A stretch of DNA of 64,000 nt from the NCBI GenBank assembly GCA_020741775.1, contig DYYG01000063.1, positions 150,429 through 214,428 on the forward strand. Direction: 5' to 3'. The notes below the pieces were generated by a model, which was not told where the DNA came from, did no database searches, and was given only the letters and a program-made list of their open reading frames with translations. Positions 1 to 8,358 of the stretch are shown here, in pieces. Source of the stretch: Methylorubrum populi. GTDB taxonomy: Bacteria; Pseudomonadota; Alphaproteobacteria; Rhizobiales; Beijerinckiaceae. The position numbers were made by a program, and so were the translations under genes. Positions within the stretch are counted from its first letter, which is position 1. Each line of letters opens with the position of its first letter.

Positions 1-1219
1 CGTCGATCAGCACGCGGCCGGCGGTGACATCGTGCAGGCGTGGAACGAGATTGAGGAGCGAGGATTTGCCGGAGCCGGAGCGACCGACCAGGGCGGTGGT
101 CGAGCCGGACGGCACCACGAGATCGATGCCCTCCAGGGCCGGGGCGTCGGCGCGGTAGCGGAAATGCACGCCCTCGAAGCGGATCTCGCCCCGCGTCACG
201 GTGAGCGAACGCGCCTGCGGCGCCTCACGGATCGTCGGCTGCTCGTCCATCAGCGCGAAATAGCGGGTCAGCGCGGCCGCGGCTTCCTGAAGGATGGCGT
301 TGAGGGTGCCGAGCGCCCGCGCTGGCTGCGCGGCGAGCAGCAGAGCCGCGACGTAACCGGTGAAATCACCGACGGTGCGGTCACCGGACATGACCCGCTG
401 CCCCACCAGCACCAGCACGCCGGCCACGGCGAGGCCGCCGCCGATCTCCATCAGCGGGTCGAGCCGGCCCCGGGCATTGGCGGCCTTCATCTTGAGACGG
501 CGCACCTCGTCGAGTGCCGCAGCCGCGCGGCCCTTCAGATAGCCTTCGAGGCCGTAGGTCTTGGCGACGCGGGCGCCCTGCAGGCTCTCGGTGATGAGGC
601 TCGCCGTGGCGCCCATCTGCTCCTGCGTCGTGGTCGAGACGTGGCGTAGTTTCTTGCCGATGCGGTTGACCGGCCCGGCGATGAGCGGAACCGTGACCGC
701 GGCGGCGAGCGTCAGCAGCGGGTCCATCCAGACCAGGGCGATCACCAGCGCCACCAGCATGGCGATGTCGCGCAGCAGCACCGTCGAGATCCGGGTCAGC
801 GCCTCCTTGATGAAGGCGAAGTCGGTGGTGAAGCGTTGGGTGAAGGCCGCCGGGCTCTCGCGGCCGAGCTGGGCCAGGTCGGCATCGATCAGATGGCCGT
901 AGAGCGCCGCCTGCATGTCGGCCTCGACCCGCGTCACCACCCGGTTGGTCAGCACCGTCTGACCGAACAAGGCGAAGCCGCGCACGGAAGTCACGGCGAT
1001 GACGATGAGCGGGCCGTAGGCCAGCGCCCCGGTATCCTTGCGGTCGAAGGCGTCGAAGGCGGCCTTGATCAGGGCCGGGTAAAGTCCCGTCGCGGCGCCG
1101 ACGATGGTGATGAGCACCAGCACCACCGCGAGCGTAGCCCGGTGGGGGGACAGCCATTCCCGCCAGAGCCGCCCGAGCAGGGGAAGGGTATCGCCCCTCA
1201 GGAGCGGCCGGCGCGCCAT
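1..1219 (-). CDS. ABC exporter, MsbA-type fused permease/ATPase (3' end outside window)
   Basis: Half-size ABC exporter with the membrane domain first and the nucleotide-binding domain second; such proteins export lipids or drugs across the inner membrane as homodimers. From the ATG at 1219 the frame is open to the window edge (about 406 codons). It shows hydrophobic helices (for example around ATLAVVLVLITIVGAA) and a typical coupling region. It ends just after the Walker A motif GRSGSGKSS near residue 392, so Walker B and the signature motif lie off the edge. The substrate cannot be told from sequence; lipid A or another lipid is the family default. Fairly sure of the family, unsure of the substrate. 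Confidence 0.88.
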   Translation of the reverse strand, partial: MARRPLLRGDTLPLLGRLWREWLSPHRATLAVVLVLITIVGAATGLYPALIKAAFDAFDRKDTGALAYGPLIVIAVTSVRGFALFGQTVLTNRVVTRVEADMQAALYGHLIDADLAQLGRESPAAFTQRFTTDFAFIKEALTRISTVLLRDIAMLVALVIALVWMDPLLTLAAAVTVPLIAGPVNRIGKKLRHVSTTTQEQMGATASLITESLQGARVAKTYGLEGYLKGRAAAALDEVRRLKMKAANARGRLDPLMEIGGGLAVAGVLVLVGQRVMSGDRTVGDFTGYVAALLLAAQPARALGTLNAILQEAAAALTRYFALMDEQPTIREAPQARSLTVTRGEIRFEGVHFRYRADAPALEGIDLVVPSGSTTALVGRSGSGKSSLLNLVPRLHDVTAGRVLID

Positions 1220-1310
1220 TCTGTACCGTTTTCGATGCTGACCCCGGCGGAAGCGCCGGGGCCCGCGGTGTTTGCCGCCGCGCGGCGCCCGGATCAAGCG
1301 CGCCGGGCGA

Positions 1311-1865
1311 TCACTCGTCGCCGCCGGGACGTTGGCCAGGACCTTGACCGGGACCTTCGCGGTGCCAGTGCTTGTGAGGACCGCCATGCGGGCGCATGGG
1401 TCGGGCGAGCACCATGGCGCGGCGCTTCTGCCCGTCATCCAGGGTGGCGAAGAGCGGCGTGGTGGCGTCGGCGAGCTTGCGCAGGGCCTCGCCCCGGGCC
1501 GTGGCCGCATCCGCCATGGCCCGCAGGGTCCCCGGCGCATCCTCCGTCATCCGGCCGCGCTCCCGCCGGGCCTCGCGTTGCGCATCCCGCTGCTTGGCCA
1601 GATCGCGGATCGCCCCTTCCACCGGCGGCCACAGCTTCTCCTGGTCGGGCGTCAGCTTGAGGCCCGCATGCAGGGCGGCGATGCGGGCATCGGTGAAGGC
1701 GGCCCGGTCCTCGGCCGAGAGAGCCGCCCAATGGCCGTGCCGGTGACCTCCCTCCGCGAAGGGCCCGCCGCGCTCACCGGCCCGTACCGCCGCCGATCCG
1801 ATGCCGGCGGCACCGAGAGCCGTCAGGCCGACCAGCAGAAAACCCGTCACCCGTTTGCGTGTCAT
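1311..1865 (-). CDS. Spy/CpxP-family LTXXQ-motif periplasmic protein
   Basis: Secreted protein of about 184 residues. The ATG at 1865 gives a clean signal peptide (MTRKRVTGFLLVGLTALGA); the frame is open 35 codons further up but that extension is not secretion-like. The mature part is helical, charged and carries LTPDQEKLW, the LTXXQ signature of the Spy/CpxP family (envelope-stress chaperones and metal-responsive proteins). The C-terminus is rich in His, Gly and Pro (HGGPHKHWHREG), which could bind metal. It is divergent from the zinc-type binding protein at 2057, so a shared link to metal stress is possible but is inference. Confidence 0.75.
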   Translation of the reverse strand: MTRKRVTGFLLVGLTALGAAGIGSAAVRAGERGGPFAEGGHRHGHWAALSAEDRAAFTDARIAALHAGLKLTPDQEKLWPPVEGAIRDLAKQRDAQREARRERGRMTEDAPGTLRAMADAATARGEALRKLADATTPLFATLDDGQKRRAMVLARPMRPHGGPHKHWHREGPGQGPGQRPGGDE

Positions 1866-2010
1866 GGAACCGCTCCGTCGAAAGGGGCTCAGCTGCCCCG
1901 ATGCCGACGAGAGTGCGCAGCGGACATATCCGGGATGTTTCAAGACGATGCCGGCTTGTTTCCCGAACATGAAAGCTTGTCCATGTTTGGCGTTCTATGC
2001 CTTGGCGATG

Positions 2011-2029
2011 TGATAATGTTACATTATGA
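2011..2029 (+). promoter_or_regulatory. Zur-like operator upstream of the metal-binding protein gene
   Basis: TGATAATGTTACATTATGA is a near-perfect inverted repeat: 8-base arms around TTA with one mismatch. It ends 27 bases before the ATG at 2057. Spacing and AT-rich TAATG/CATTA arms resemble the Zur/Fur-superfamily boxes found before znuA genes in alphaproteobacteria. Repression by zinc-loaded Zur is inferred from the sequence and the gene it precedes. Confidence 0.65.
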
Positions 2030-2056
2030 ACCCTGCCGAACGAAGGAGTTTTCGGT

Positions 2057-2974
2057 ATGGGACGGCACGTCACGCGAGGGTTAGCGGCCATCATCCTGGT
2101 GCTGCTCGGCCTCGCACCGGCAATGGCGGCGGACACGAAGCTGAAGGCGGTGGCGACCTTCTCGATCCTGGCCGATCTCATCACTCAGGTCGGAGGCGAG
2201 CGGGTCTCGGTGACGAGCCTGGTCGGGCCGGATGCCGACGCCCACGGCTACTCGCCGACGCCGGGCGACGCCCGCCGCGTGGCCGAGGCCGATCTCGTCG
2301 TCGTCAACGGTCTCGGTTTCGAGGGCTGGATCGAGCGCCTGATCAAGGCTTCCGGCACAAAGGCACCGGTGATTGTCGCCTCGAAGGGGGTGAAGACCAT
2401 CGCCGGCAGCCACGATCACGACGACGACCACGGTCACGACCATGGCGACCATGCCGATCCCCATGCCTGGCAGAGCGTGGCGAACGTGAAGCTCTACGTC
2501 GTCAACATCCGCGACGGCCTCTCCGCCGCCGACCCGGCACACGCGGCGCTCTACGCCGAGAATGCCGCCGCCTATGCGCGAAAGCTCGACGCGCTGGAAG
2601 GCGAGATCCGCACGACCCTTCAGACCATTCCGGCCGAGCGCCGCCGCATCATCACCACGCACGATTCCTTCGGCTATTTCAGCGCCGCCTACGGCATGCG
2701 CTTCCTGGCTCCTCAGGGCATCTCGACGGACAGCGAGGCCGGGCCGAAGGATGTGGCCCGCATCATCCGCCAGATCCGCCGGGACAAGGTGCCGGCCGTC
2801 TTCGTGGAGACCATCGCCGATCCCCGGCTGATGCAGCAGATTGCCCGCGAGAGCGGGGCCAAGGTCGGCGGCCGGATCTATTCCGATGCCTTGAGCGGTC
2901 CCGACGGACCGGCGCCGGGCTATCTCGAGATGATGCGCGCGAACCTGACCGCGTTCCGGGACGCATTGAGCTGA
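2057..2974 (+). CDS. znuA: Zinc/manganese ABC transporter substrate-binding protein (ZnuA-type)
   Basis: Periplasmic cluster A-I metal-binding protein, 305 residues. The N-terminal signal peptide (GLAAIILVLLGLAPAMA) is followed by the mature protein starting near ADTKLKAV. Family metal ligands are recognisable: the His in DAHGYSPTPGDAR, the His in the ITTHDSFGYF segment and an Asp/Glu near the C-terminus. Between the lobes is a His/Asp-rich loop (HDHDDDHGHDHGDHADPH), typical of zinc-specific members such as ZnuA and AztC. The start is supported by AAGGAG a few bases upstream. No znuB or znuC lies beside it, so permease and ATPase must be elsewhere. Zinc is more likely than manganese because of the loop and the Zur-like box. 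Confidence 0.88.
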   Translation: MGRHVTRGLAAIILVLLGLAPAMAADTKLKAVATFSILADLITQVGGERVSVTSLVGPDADAHGYSPTPGDARRVAEADLVVVNGLGFEGWIERLIKASGTKAPVIVASKGVKTIAGSHDHDDDHGHDHGDHADPHAWQSVANVKLYVVNIRDGLSAADPAHAALYAENAAAYARKLDALEGEIRTTLQTIPAERRRIITTHDSFGYFSAAYGMRFLAPQGISTDSEAGPKDVARIIRQIRRDKVPAVFVETIADPRLMQQIARESGAKVGGRIYSDALSGPDGPAPGYLEMMRANLTAFRDALS

Positions 2975-3017
2975 CGCGGCTCTCGCGACGCAGGCGAGCC
3001 GGACCACGGCTTCATCC

Positions 3018-3073
3018 AGCGCGCCTCATCCTGAGGGGCCGCGCAGCGGCCTCGGAGGACGAGGAGGCGCGCT
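3018..3073. repeat. Long intergenic palindrome, interspersed repeat copy 1 (possible bidirectional terminator)
   Basis: Outer arms AGCGCGCCTC (3018-3027) and GAGGCGCGCT (3064-3073) are perfect complements. Inside lies CCTCATCCTGAGG followed by GGCCGCGCAGCGGCC. A related element occurs at 21095-21140 in the other orientation (CCTCATGCTGAGG on its minus strand). It sits between convergent genes (znuA and moaD), so it may also stop transcription from both sides. It resembles the CCTCATCCTGAGG palindromes scattered between genes in Rhizobiales. Confidence 0.7.
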
Positions 3074-3103
3074 GGCCTGACCGATCGCACAGCCTCTGAC
3101 GGG

Positions 3104-3355
3104 CTAACCGCCCGTCATCGGCGGAAAGAACGCGATTTCCTGCGCGCCCGTGATCGCAGCGCCGGGCTTGGCGTGGACCCGGTCGATGGCCGTGCGCACC
3201 ACTCCCTCGTTCTCGAAGGCGTAGGCGTATTCCTCGCCCCGGGTCTTCAGCCATCCGATCAGGTCTGCGACGGTCGCGACGCTCTCGGGCGGCGTGACCG
3301 ACTCCTCGGGCTTGCCGACGCGCTCGCGTACCCAGGCGAAATAGACGAGCTTCAT
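3104..3355 (-). CDS. moaD: Molybdopterin synthase sulfur-carrier subunit
   Basis: Small ubiquitin-like sulfur carrier of 83 residues that is adenylated and thiocarboxylated at its C-terminal Gly and donates sulfur to precursor Z in molybdenum cofactor synthesis. Seen: MKLVYFAWVRERVGKPEE at the start and the diagnostic FFPPMTGG tail ending in Gly-Gly. The ATG at 3355 is chosen because the frame upstream reads antisense-like sequence. It is the last gene of uvrC-pgsA-moaD. In many alphaproteobacteria moaE follows directly, but here the next feature is the palindrome at 3018 and a convergent gene. Confidence 0.9.
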   Translation of the reverse strand: MKLVYFAWVRERVGKPEESVTPPESVATVADLIGWLKTRGEEYAYAFENEGVVRTAIDRVHAKPGAAITGAQEIAFFPPMTGG

Positions 3356-3405
3356 CTCAACGGTTCCCAGGGCCAGCCCAAGGCGCTGACCCAACATCCA
3401 AACGA

Positions 3406-4122
3406 TCAGCGCGGATCGTCGATCACGTGCCGGATCCCGGCCCTCATGTAGTCCCAGCCGGTATAGAGCGTCAGGGCAGCGGCGAGCCACAGCAGGATGA
3501 TGCCCGCCGTCAGGCTGCCGGGGATCAGGGTCTCGCCCGCCGGACCGGCGACGAGGAATCCGAGGGCGATGAGCTGCACCGTCGTCTTCCACTTGGCGAT
3601 GCGGCTCACCGGCAGGCCGACCTTCAGCTCCGCGAGGTACTCGCGCAGGCCGGAGACCAGCACCTCGCGGCACAGGATGACGATGGCCGCCCAGAGCGAG
3701 ACGCCCGCAATGGTACGGTCGGCCGCCAGCATCAGCAGGCAGGCGGCGACGAGGAGCTTATCGGCGATGGGATCGAGCATCCGCCCGAGGGCCGAGCTCT
3801 GCGCCCAGGCGCGGGCCACGTAGCCGTCGAGATAATCGGTGATCGCGGCGGCGACGTAGACGCCGAAGGCGGCGAACCGGGCATTGATCTCGTCAGGCCA
3901 GAACAGCAGGACGACCACGACTGGGACCGCCACGAGGCGGCCGTAGGTCAGGCAGTTCGCGAGCGTCCAAGCCTGCGACCGACGGCGGGGAAGGACGGCG
4001 TTCATCGGCGGGGTGAAACCATGCGGCGGTTGGGGCGTCAACCGCGTCGGCGACGGGTCGGGCAGGGAGTCCATCGCTGGATCTAGCGCGGGATCGGTCG
4101 ACACGGAATCCGGCTCAGGCAT
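3406..4122 (-). CDS. pgsA: CDP-diacylglycerol--glycerol-3-phosphate 3-phosphatidyltransferase
   Basis: Integral membrane enzyme of the CDP-alcohol phosphotransferase family; it makes phosphatidylglycerol phosphate, the precursor of phosphatidylglycerol and cardiolipin. The motif D-x2-D-G-x2-A-R-x8-G-x3-D-x3-D is complete (DYLDGYVARA, then GRMLDPIADK). Several hydrophobic helices follow. With the ATG at 4122 the gene overlaps the uvrC stop by 8 bases, suggesting translational coupling. That start adds a 39-residue Pro/Asp-rich leader before MNAVLPRRRSQAWTLANCLT, which is where most homologues begin, so 4005 is the alternative start. Confidence 0.92.
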   Translation of the reverse strand: MPEPDSVSTDPALDPAMDSLPDPSPTRLTPQPPHGFTPPMNAVLPRRRSQAWTLANCLTYGRLVAVPVVVVLLFWPDEINARFAAFGVYVAAAITDYLDGYVARAWAQSSALGRMLDPIADKLLVAACLLMLAADRTIAGVSLWAAIVILCREVLVSGLREYLAELKVGLPVSRIAKWKTTVQLIALGFLVAGPAGETLIPGSLTAGIILLWLAAALTLYTGWDYMRAGIRHVIDDPR

Positions 4123-6172
4123 TGGCGTGGAAGAAATCGTAGACCGCCCGCGCGGTGGCTGCGTTCACGCCCGGTGCCTTGGCGAGATCTTCGAGCGCCG
4201 CTCGCTGGATGGCCTTCACGGTGCCGAAATGGTGCAGCAGCGCCCGCTTGCGAGTGGGGCCGATGCCGGCGATCTCGTCGAGGGGGTTTCTCGTCATCTC
4301 GCGCTTGCGCCGCGCCCGGTGGGTGCCGATGGCGAAGCGGTGGGCCTCATCGCGCAGGCGCTGCACGAAGTAGAGCACGGGATCGCGCGGCGGCAGCTTG
4401 AACGGGGTGCGGCCAGGCACGAAGAAGGTCTCGCGGCCCGCGTCGCGGTCGCGGCCCTTGGCGATGCCGACCAGAGGCACGTCGATCACACCGATCTCGG
4501 CGAGGGAGGCGCGGGCGGCCTCCAATTGCCCGGCGCCGCCATCGATCAGCACGAGATCCGGCCAAGCGGGAAAGGCATCCGGATCGTCGGGAACGGCGTC
4601 CGTCGCCGGAGGCACCGCCTGCCCCTCGGCGGCGGCCTGCGGCTCGCCCAGCTCCGCCTCCTTCGGCGTGCGCGGCGCCTCCTTGGCGAGCCGCTTGAAG
4701 CGGCGGGTCAGCACCTCGCGCATCATCCCAAAATCGTCGCCCGGCGTCAGTTCCTCCGACTTGATGTTGAAGGTGCGGTAATGCGTCTTCATGAAGCCGG
4801 TTGGGCCGGCGACGATCATGCCGCCGACCGCCGCCGTGCCGGAAATGTGCGAATTGTCGTAGACCTCGACCCGGCGGGGCGGCTTGTCGAGGCCGAAGGA
4901 CTGTCCGAGGGCAGTGAGCAGCTTGCCCTGGGAAGCGGTGTCCGCGAGCCGGCGCCCGAGCGCCTCCTTGGCGTTGCGCTGGGCATAATCGACGAGGTTC
5001 TTCCGCTCGCCCCGCTGCGGCTGGTGCAGCTCGACCCGGTGCTCGACCCGGCTCGATAGGGCGGCGGCCACGAGCTCCGCATCCTCGATCGTGTGGCTCA
5101 CCAGCACGAGGCGCGGCGCGGGCTTGTCGTCGTAGAACTGGGAGATGAAGGACGCCAGCACCTCATCGGCGCTCATCGAACGGTCCGCCTTCGGGAAATA
5201 GGCGCGGTTGCCCCAGTTCTGGAAGTTGCGGAAGAAGAACACCTCGATGCAGAACTGGCCCGCCTGCTCGTCGAGGGCGAAGACATCGGCCTCCTCGACG
5301 CCTTGCGTGTTGACGCCCTGCGTTCCCTGGATCGCCGAGAGCGCGGCGATCCGGTCGCGGAAGCGCGCGGCGCGCTCGAATTCGAGGTCCTCGGAAGCGC
5401 GCTGCATCTCCTCGCGCATCCGGTCCTTCACCGCGTTCGATTTGCCCGAGAGGAAGGCGCGCGCGCTGTCGGCAAGACCGGCATAATCCTCGACCGAGAT
5501 CTCGCCGGTGCAAGGGCCGGAACAGCGCTTGATCTGGTAGAGCAGGCAGGGCCGGGTGCGGTTCTCGTAATAGCTGTCGGAGCAGGTCCGCATCAGGAAG
5601 GCGCGCTGCAGCGCGTTGACCGTCCGGTTGACCGCCCAGACGCTGGCGAAAGGGCCGTAATAATTGCCCTTGCGGCGGCGGGCGCCGCGATGCTTGACGA
5701 TCTGCGGCGCCGGGCCGTCGGCGGTGAGCAGAATATAGGGGAACGACTTGTCGTCCCGCATCAGCACGTTGAAGCGCGGCTTCAACTGCTTGATGAGGTT
5801 GGCCTCCAGCAGCAGCGCCTCGGTCTCGGTCGCCGTGGTGACGAACTCCATCGCCGCCGTCTGCGCGATCATGCGGGCGATGCGGTTCGAATGCGCCTGT
5901 CCCCGTGCATAGGAACCGACGCGGGCCTTCAGGTTCTTGGCTTTGCCGACATAGAGCACGTCGCCCTTGGCATCGAACATCCGGTAGACGCCCGGCGAGG
6001 TCGGCAGGGTCGTCCAGAAGCGGCGGATGATCTCGGTGCCGGCCTTGACGGCGCCGGGCTCGAAATCGAAATCGATTTCGGGCGCCTCGTCGAGGGAGGG
6101 GGCGTCGTTCTCGTCCTCGTCGAACCCGTCGGGCGGGACGTCGTCGAAGGCGGATCGGGTCGCGCGGCTCAT
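4115..6172 (-). CDS. uvrC: UvrABC nuclease subunit C
   Basis: Excision-repair nuclease that makes both incisions around a UvrB-bound lesion. About 685 residues with the full order: GIY-YIG domain near residues 55-130 (GVYRMF, LYVGKAKNLKARV), the Cys-rich linker (RTCSDSYYENRTRPC and KRCSGPC), a UVR motif (EFERAARFRDRIAAL), the RNase H-like domain with DNSHISG and VLIDGGAGQLEAA, and C-terminal helix-hairpin-helix motifs (IAGIGPTRKRALLHHFG). An acidic, Ala/Pro-rich insertion precedes the VLIDGG segment. The ATG at 6172 is preferred over a TTG at 6232. Confidence 0.96.
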   Translation of the reverse strand: MSRATRSAFDDVPPDGFDEDENDAPSLDEAPEIDFDFEPGAVKAGTEIIRRFWTTLPTSPGVYRMFDAKGDVLYVGKAKNLKARVGSYARGQAHSNRIARMIAQTAAMEFVTTATETEALLLEANLIKQLKPRFNVLMRDDKSFPYILLTADGPAPQIVKHRGARRRKGNYYGPFASVWAVNRTVNALQRAFLMRTCSDSYYENRTRPCLLYQIKRCSGPCTGEISVEDYAGLADSARAFLSGKSNAVKDRMREEMQRASEDLEFERAARFRDRIAALSAIQGTQGVNTQGVEEADVFALDEQAGQFCIEVFFFRNFQNWGNRAYFPKADRSMSADEVLASFISQFYDDKPAPRLVLVSHTIEDAELVAAALSSRVEHRVELHQPQRGERKNLVDYAQRNAKEALGRRLADTASQGKLLTALGQSFGLDKPPRRVEVYDNSHISGTAAVGGMIVAGPTGFMKTHYRTFNIKSEELTPGDDFGMMREVLTRRFKRLAKEAPRTPKEAELGEPQAAAEGQAVPPATDAVPDDPDAFPAWPDLVLIDGGAGQLEAARASLAEIGVIDVPLVGIAKGRDRDAGRETFFVPGRTPFKLPPRDPVLYFVQRLRDEAHRFAIGTHRARRKREMTRNPLDEIAGIGPTRKRALLHHFGTVKAIQRAALEDLAKAPGVNAATARAVYDFFHANA

Positions 6173-6228
6173 GACCCCGATGTAGGCCGCGCGAATTCCG
6201 GTTGGAAGTGCCGCGCGGCCGCAGGCGC

Positions 6229-6954
6229 TCAATCGAACAGGGCGTCGATGTCCGACTGGTCGACGTGGCCGGGGTCGTCCTGAAGCTTGGGACCGTTGAG
6301 AAGCGAGCTCTCGTCGTCCTCGGACACCGCTACCGCGTCGACGTCCAGCATTTCGCGGAAGCTGTCGAGCCCGCTCCAGGCCTCGATCACGCGGTCGAGA
6401 TGCTCTTCGACGAATTTCAGAACGCCGACGATCTTGCTGATGCGCTGGCCCGTCAGGTCCTGGAAGTTGCAGGCCTCGTAGGCGTTCACGACGTTGTCGA
6501 GGATCGCATCGAGATGCTGCTGCGCCGCCCGCGTCAGGCGCATGCCGCGCATCATGTTAGCGTTGGTTTCGACCTGCTCCAGAGCACTCAGGATCGTCGA
6601 CGTCGCCTGCTCGGTCGATTCCACCACGGCATCGAGCTCGCCGGCGACCCGCCGCATGCCCTTGCCGTGGTTCTCGGAGCGATGAAGGCTCGCGATCTCG
6701 CGCTTGGTGCGGGTGATCGCTTCCTTCATCACCTCCAGTTCGTGGCGCATGGCGAAGGCTTCGCCGAGTTCCCGGCGGCAGGCCTCGACGGTCTCGCTCG
6801 CGCTCGCCTGAGTCAGCCGCCGCAGATCGTTGATGGCCGAGAGAATCTCGTCGAGGCGCGGATTGGGCCGCGCCTCCGCCAGGGGCGCCGCAACGTCGAC
6901 CGCCGGAGCGGAAAGGCCCAGGCTCTCCTCGATGCGGTAGCGCTTGGTGATCAT
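6229..6954 (-). CDS. cheZ: CheZ-type protein phosphatase (CheY-P phosphatase)
   Basis: Predicted cytoplasmic phosphatase that dephosphorylates CheY-P. The protein is mostly helical and carries DLTGQRISKIV with Asp166 and Gln170, matching the spacing of the catalytic Asp/Gln pair in E. coli CheZ. The C-terminus ends VDQSDIDALFD, which matches the CheY-binding peptide of CheZ. From the ATG at 6954 it has about 241 residues; an in-frame ATG at 7071 would add 39 less typical residues. It is followed by uvrC and is 20 kb from the chemosensory cluster at 27-39 kb. Its partner may be either CheY there or one outside the window. Confidence 0.82.
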   Translation of the reverse strand: MITKRYRIEESLGLSAPAVDVAAPLAEARPNPRLDEILSAINDLRRLTQASASETVEACRRELGEAFAMRHELEVMKEAITRTKREIASLHRSENHGKGMRRVAGELDAVVESTEQATSTILSALEQVETNANMMRGMRLTRAAQQHLDAILDNVVNAYEACNFQDLTGQRISKIVGVLKFVEEHLDRVIEAWSGLDSFREMLDVDAVAVSEDDESSLLNGPKLQDDPGHVDQSDIDALFD

Positions 6955-7233
6955 CGGTCGGGCAGGCTTTCGGAACGAATCTGAATCCACCACACAATCC
7001 CGCGCAACGGTTTCGATTTGCTGAAAGATGTTGGCTGCGTGACCGATCCCGACATTTGGTGGATCGACCATACGGCGGGCCGGCCTCGCGCCTTTCCGGC
7101 CCCTTTACCGTCCGTTGACGACGCGCCGGGATTTGCGGGGGCTTCGGAGCCGATTCACCACGTTCCTTCAGCCCCTGCAGGCTGAGCCGGCATCACCCTC
7201 TCCAGATCGCGCGGACAAGGGCGGGAGCGGGAA

Positions 7234-7950
7234 ATGCGGGTCAGGTCGAGCGTCGCGTCGGTCGCGATGATGGTCGCGCTATCGGCAGGGGCGGCGACGG
7301 CTCAGGCAGAGCCCGGCCGCTATGGCGGCGGCTTCATCGAATTCCTGATGACCGGCGACGCCGTGGGCCGGCCGCGCCCCGTGGGCGCCGATGGCTATGG
7401 CGCACCGGCCGAGCCACCCGCCTCCATGGCACCGCAACCCCGCGCCCGCTTCGCGGCCCTGCCGATGCAGTCCGCGCCGGAACCGGTCACGGTCGCGCGC
7501 GCGATCGATCCTCGCTTCAGCCGTCAGGTCGTCGCCTATGACGGCCCGGGCCGGCCCGGCGGCATCGTCATCGATACCAACGCGAAGTTTCTCTACCTCA
7601 TCCAGCCGGCGGGACAGGCGATCCGTTACGGCATCGGCGTGGGCCGGCCGGGCTTCGTCTGGACGGGAACGAAGACGATCACCGCCAAGCGGGAATGGCC
7701 GGATTGGACGCCGCCCGCCGAAATGCTGCGCCGTCGCCCGGACCTGCCGCGCCATATGGCGGGCGGACCGGAGAATCCGCTCGGGGCACGGGCGATGTAT
7801 CTCGGCACCTCCTTGTTTCGCATCCACGGCACCAACGAGCCCCACACCATCGGGCAGAACGTTTCCTCGGGCTGCATCCGCATGATGAACGAGGACGTGA
7901 TCGACCTGTATGAGCGGATTCCGGTGGGCACCCGGGTCGAGGTGATCTGA
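7234..7950 (+). CDS. L,D-transpeptidase (YkuD domain)
   Basis: Secreted peptidoglycan cross-linking enzyme of the ErfK/YbiS/YcfS type, forming 3-3 cross-links or attaching proteins to peptidoglycan. 238 residues with an N-terminal signal peptide (VAMMVALSAGAATAQA), then a Pro-rich linker and the YkuD domain from about residue 105. The catalytic motif is present: His in FRIHGTNEPHTIG and SSGCIRM with the nucleophile Cys214. Start supported by GGGAGCGGGAA just upstream. The gene stands alone. Confidence 0.9.
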   Translation: MRVRSSVASVAMMVALSAGAATAQAEPGRYGGGFIEFLMTGDAVGRPRPVGADGYGAPAEPPASMAPQPRARFAALPMQSAPEPVTVARAIDPRFSRQVVAYDGPGRPGGIVIDTNAKFLYLIQPAGQAIRYGIGVGRPGFVWTGTKTITAKREWPDWTPPAEMLRRRPDLPRHMAGGPENPLGARAMYLGTSLFRIHGTNEPHTIGQNVSSGCIRMMNEDVIDLYERIPVGTRVEVI

Positions 7951-8282
7951 CAGCCGCGAGCAGGCGAGAAGTCTGTCGGCAGAAGAGGGGGAATCTGTCG
8001 GTCAGCGGCTCTCCCGTGATCGTGCAGGAACACGCCGAACCGAGGACGCATCCGTTGGCGGCGGCGGCAATGGGAGCGCCCAGGCGAGGAGCGTCCTCGC
8101 TTGGGCCTTCGCGTTCGAGGCAGCCCGGAGGCACGGTCAGATCGGCTCCGCCAGCCTCGTTGCGGCCAGCGCTCTTCGCACCGGAAATAGACGCTCAGAC
8201 TGGACGTCTTGCCTGAACCCGGCAGGTGCCGACTCGGCCGCTTGAGGCAAGCCAGGACCGGCGAGACCATTGAAGAGGCACC
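7951..8282. other. Intergenic stretch, no gene recognised
   Basis: I see no convincing coding frame or RNA gene here. The open frames crossing it on the minus strand read as antisense of the L,D-transpeptidase and have no family features. Confidence 0.5.
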
Positions 8283-8317
8283 CGCCAATTGATAGTTTGC
8301 TATTGAATAGGCGGGCT
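8283..8317 (+). promoter_or_regulatory. Probable MarR-type operator
   Basis: The core TTGATAGTTTGCTATTGAA (8291-8309) is an imperfect inverted repeat with a 4-base centre. It is framed by CCCGCC (8283-8288) and GGCGGG (8312-8317). It lies 42 bases before the marR start at 8359, the usual position for autorepression by a MarR protein. The pairing is read from the sequence; the regulator is inferred from position. Confidence 0.6.
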
Positions 8318-8358
8318 CTGAGGATGTGTCCCGGCGCGGTCGGGAGGGAACAGGTCGA

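Noticed and set aside
7626..8288. 220-codon minus-strand frame across the L,D-transpeptidase and its downstream gap
   Set aside because: Arg/Ser/Pro-rich antisense reading with no family features.
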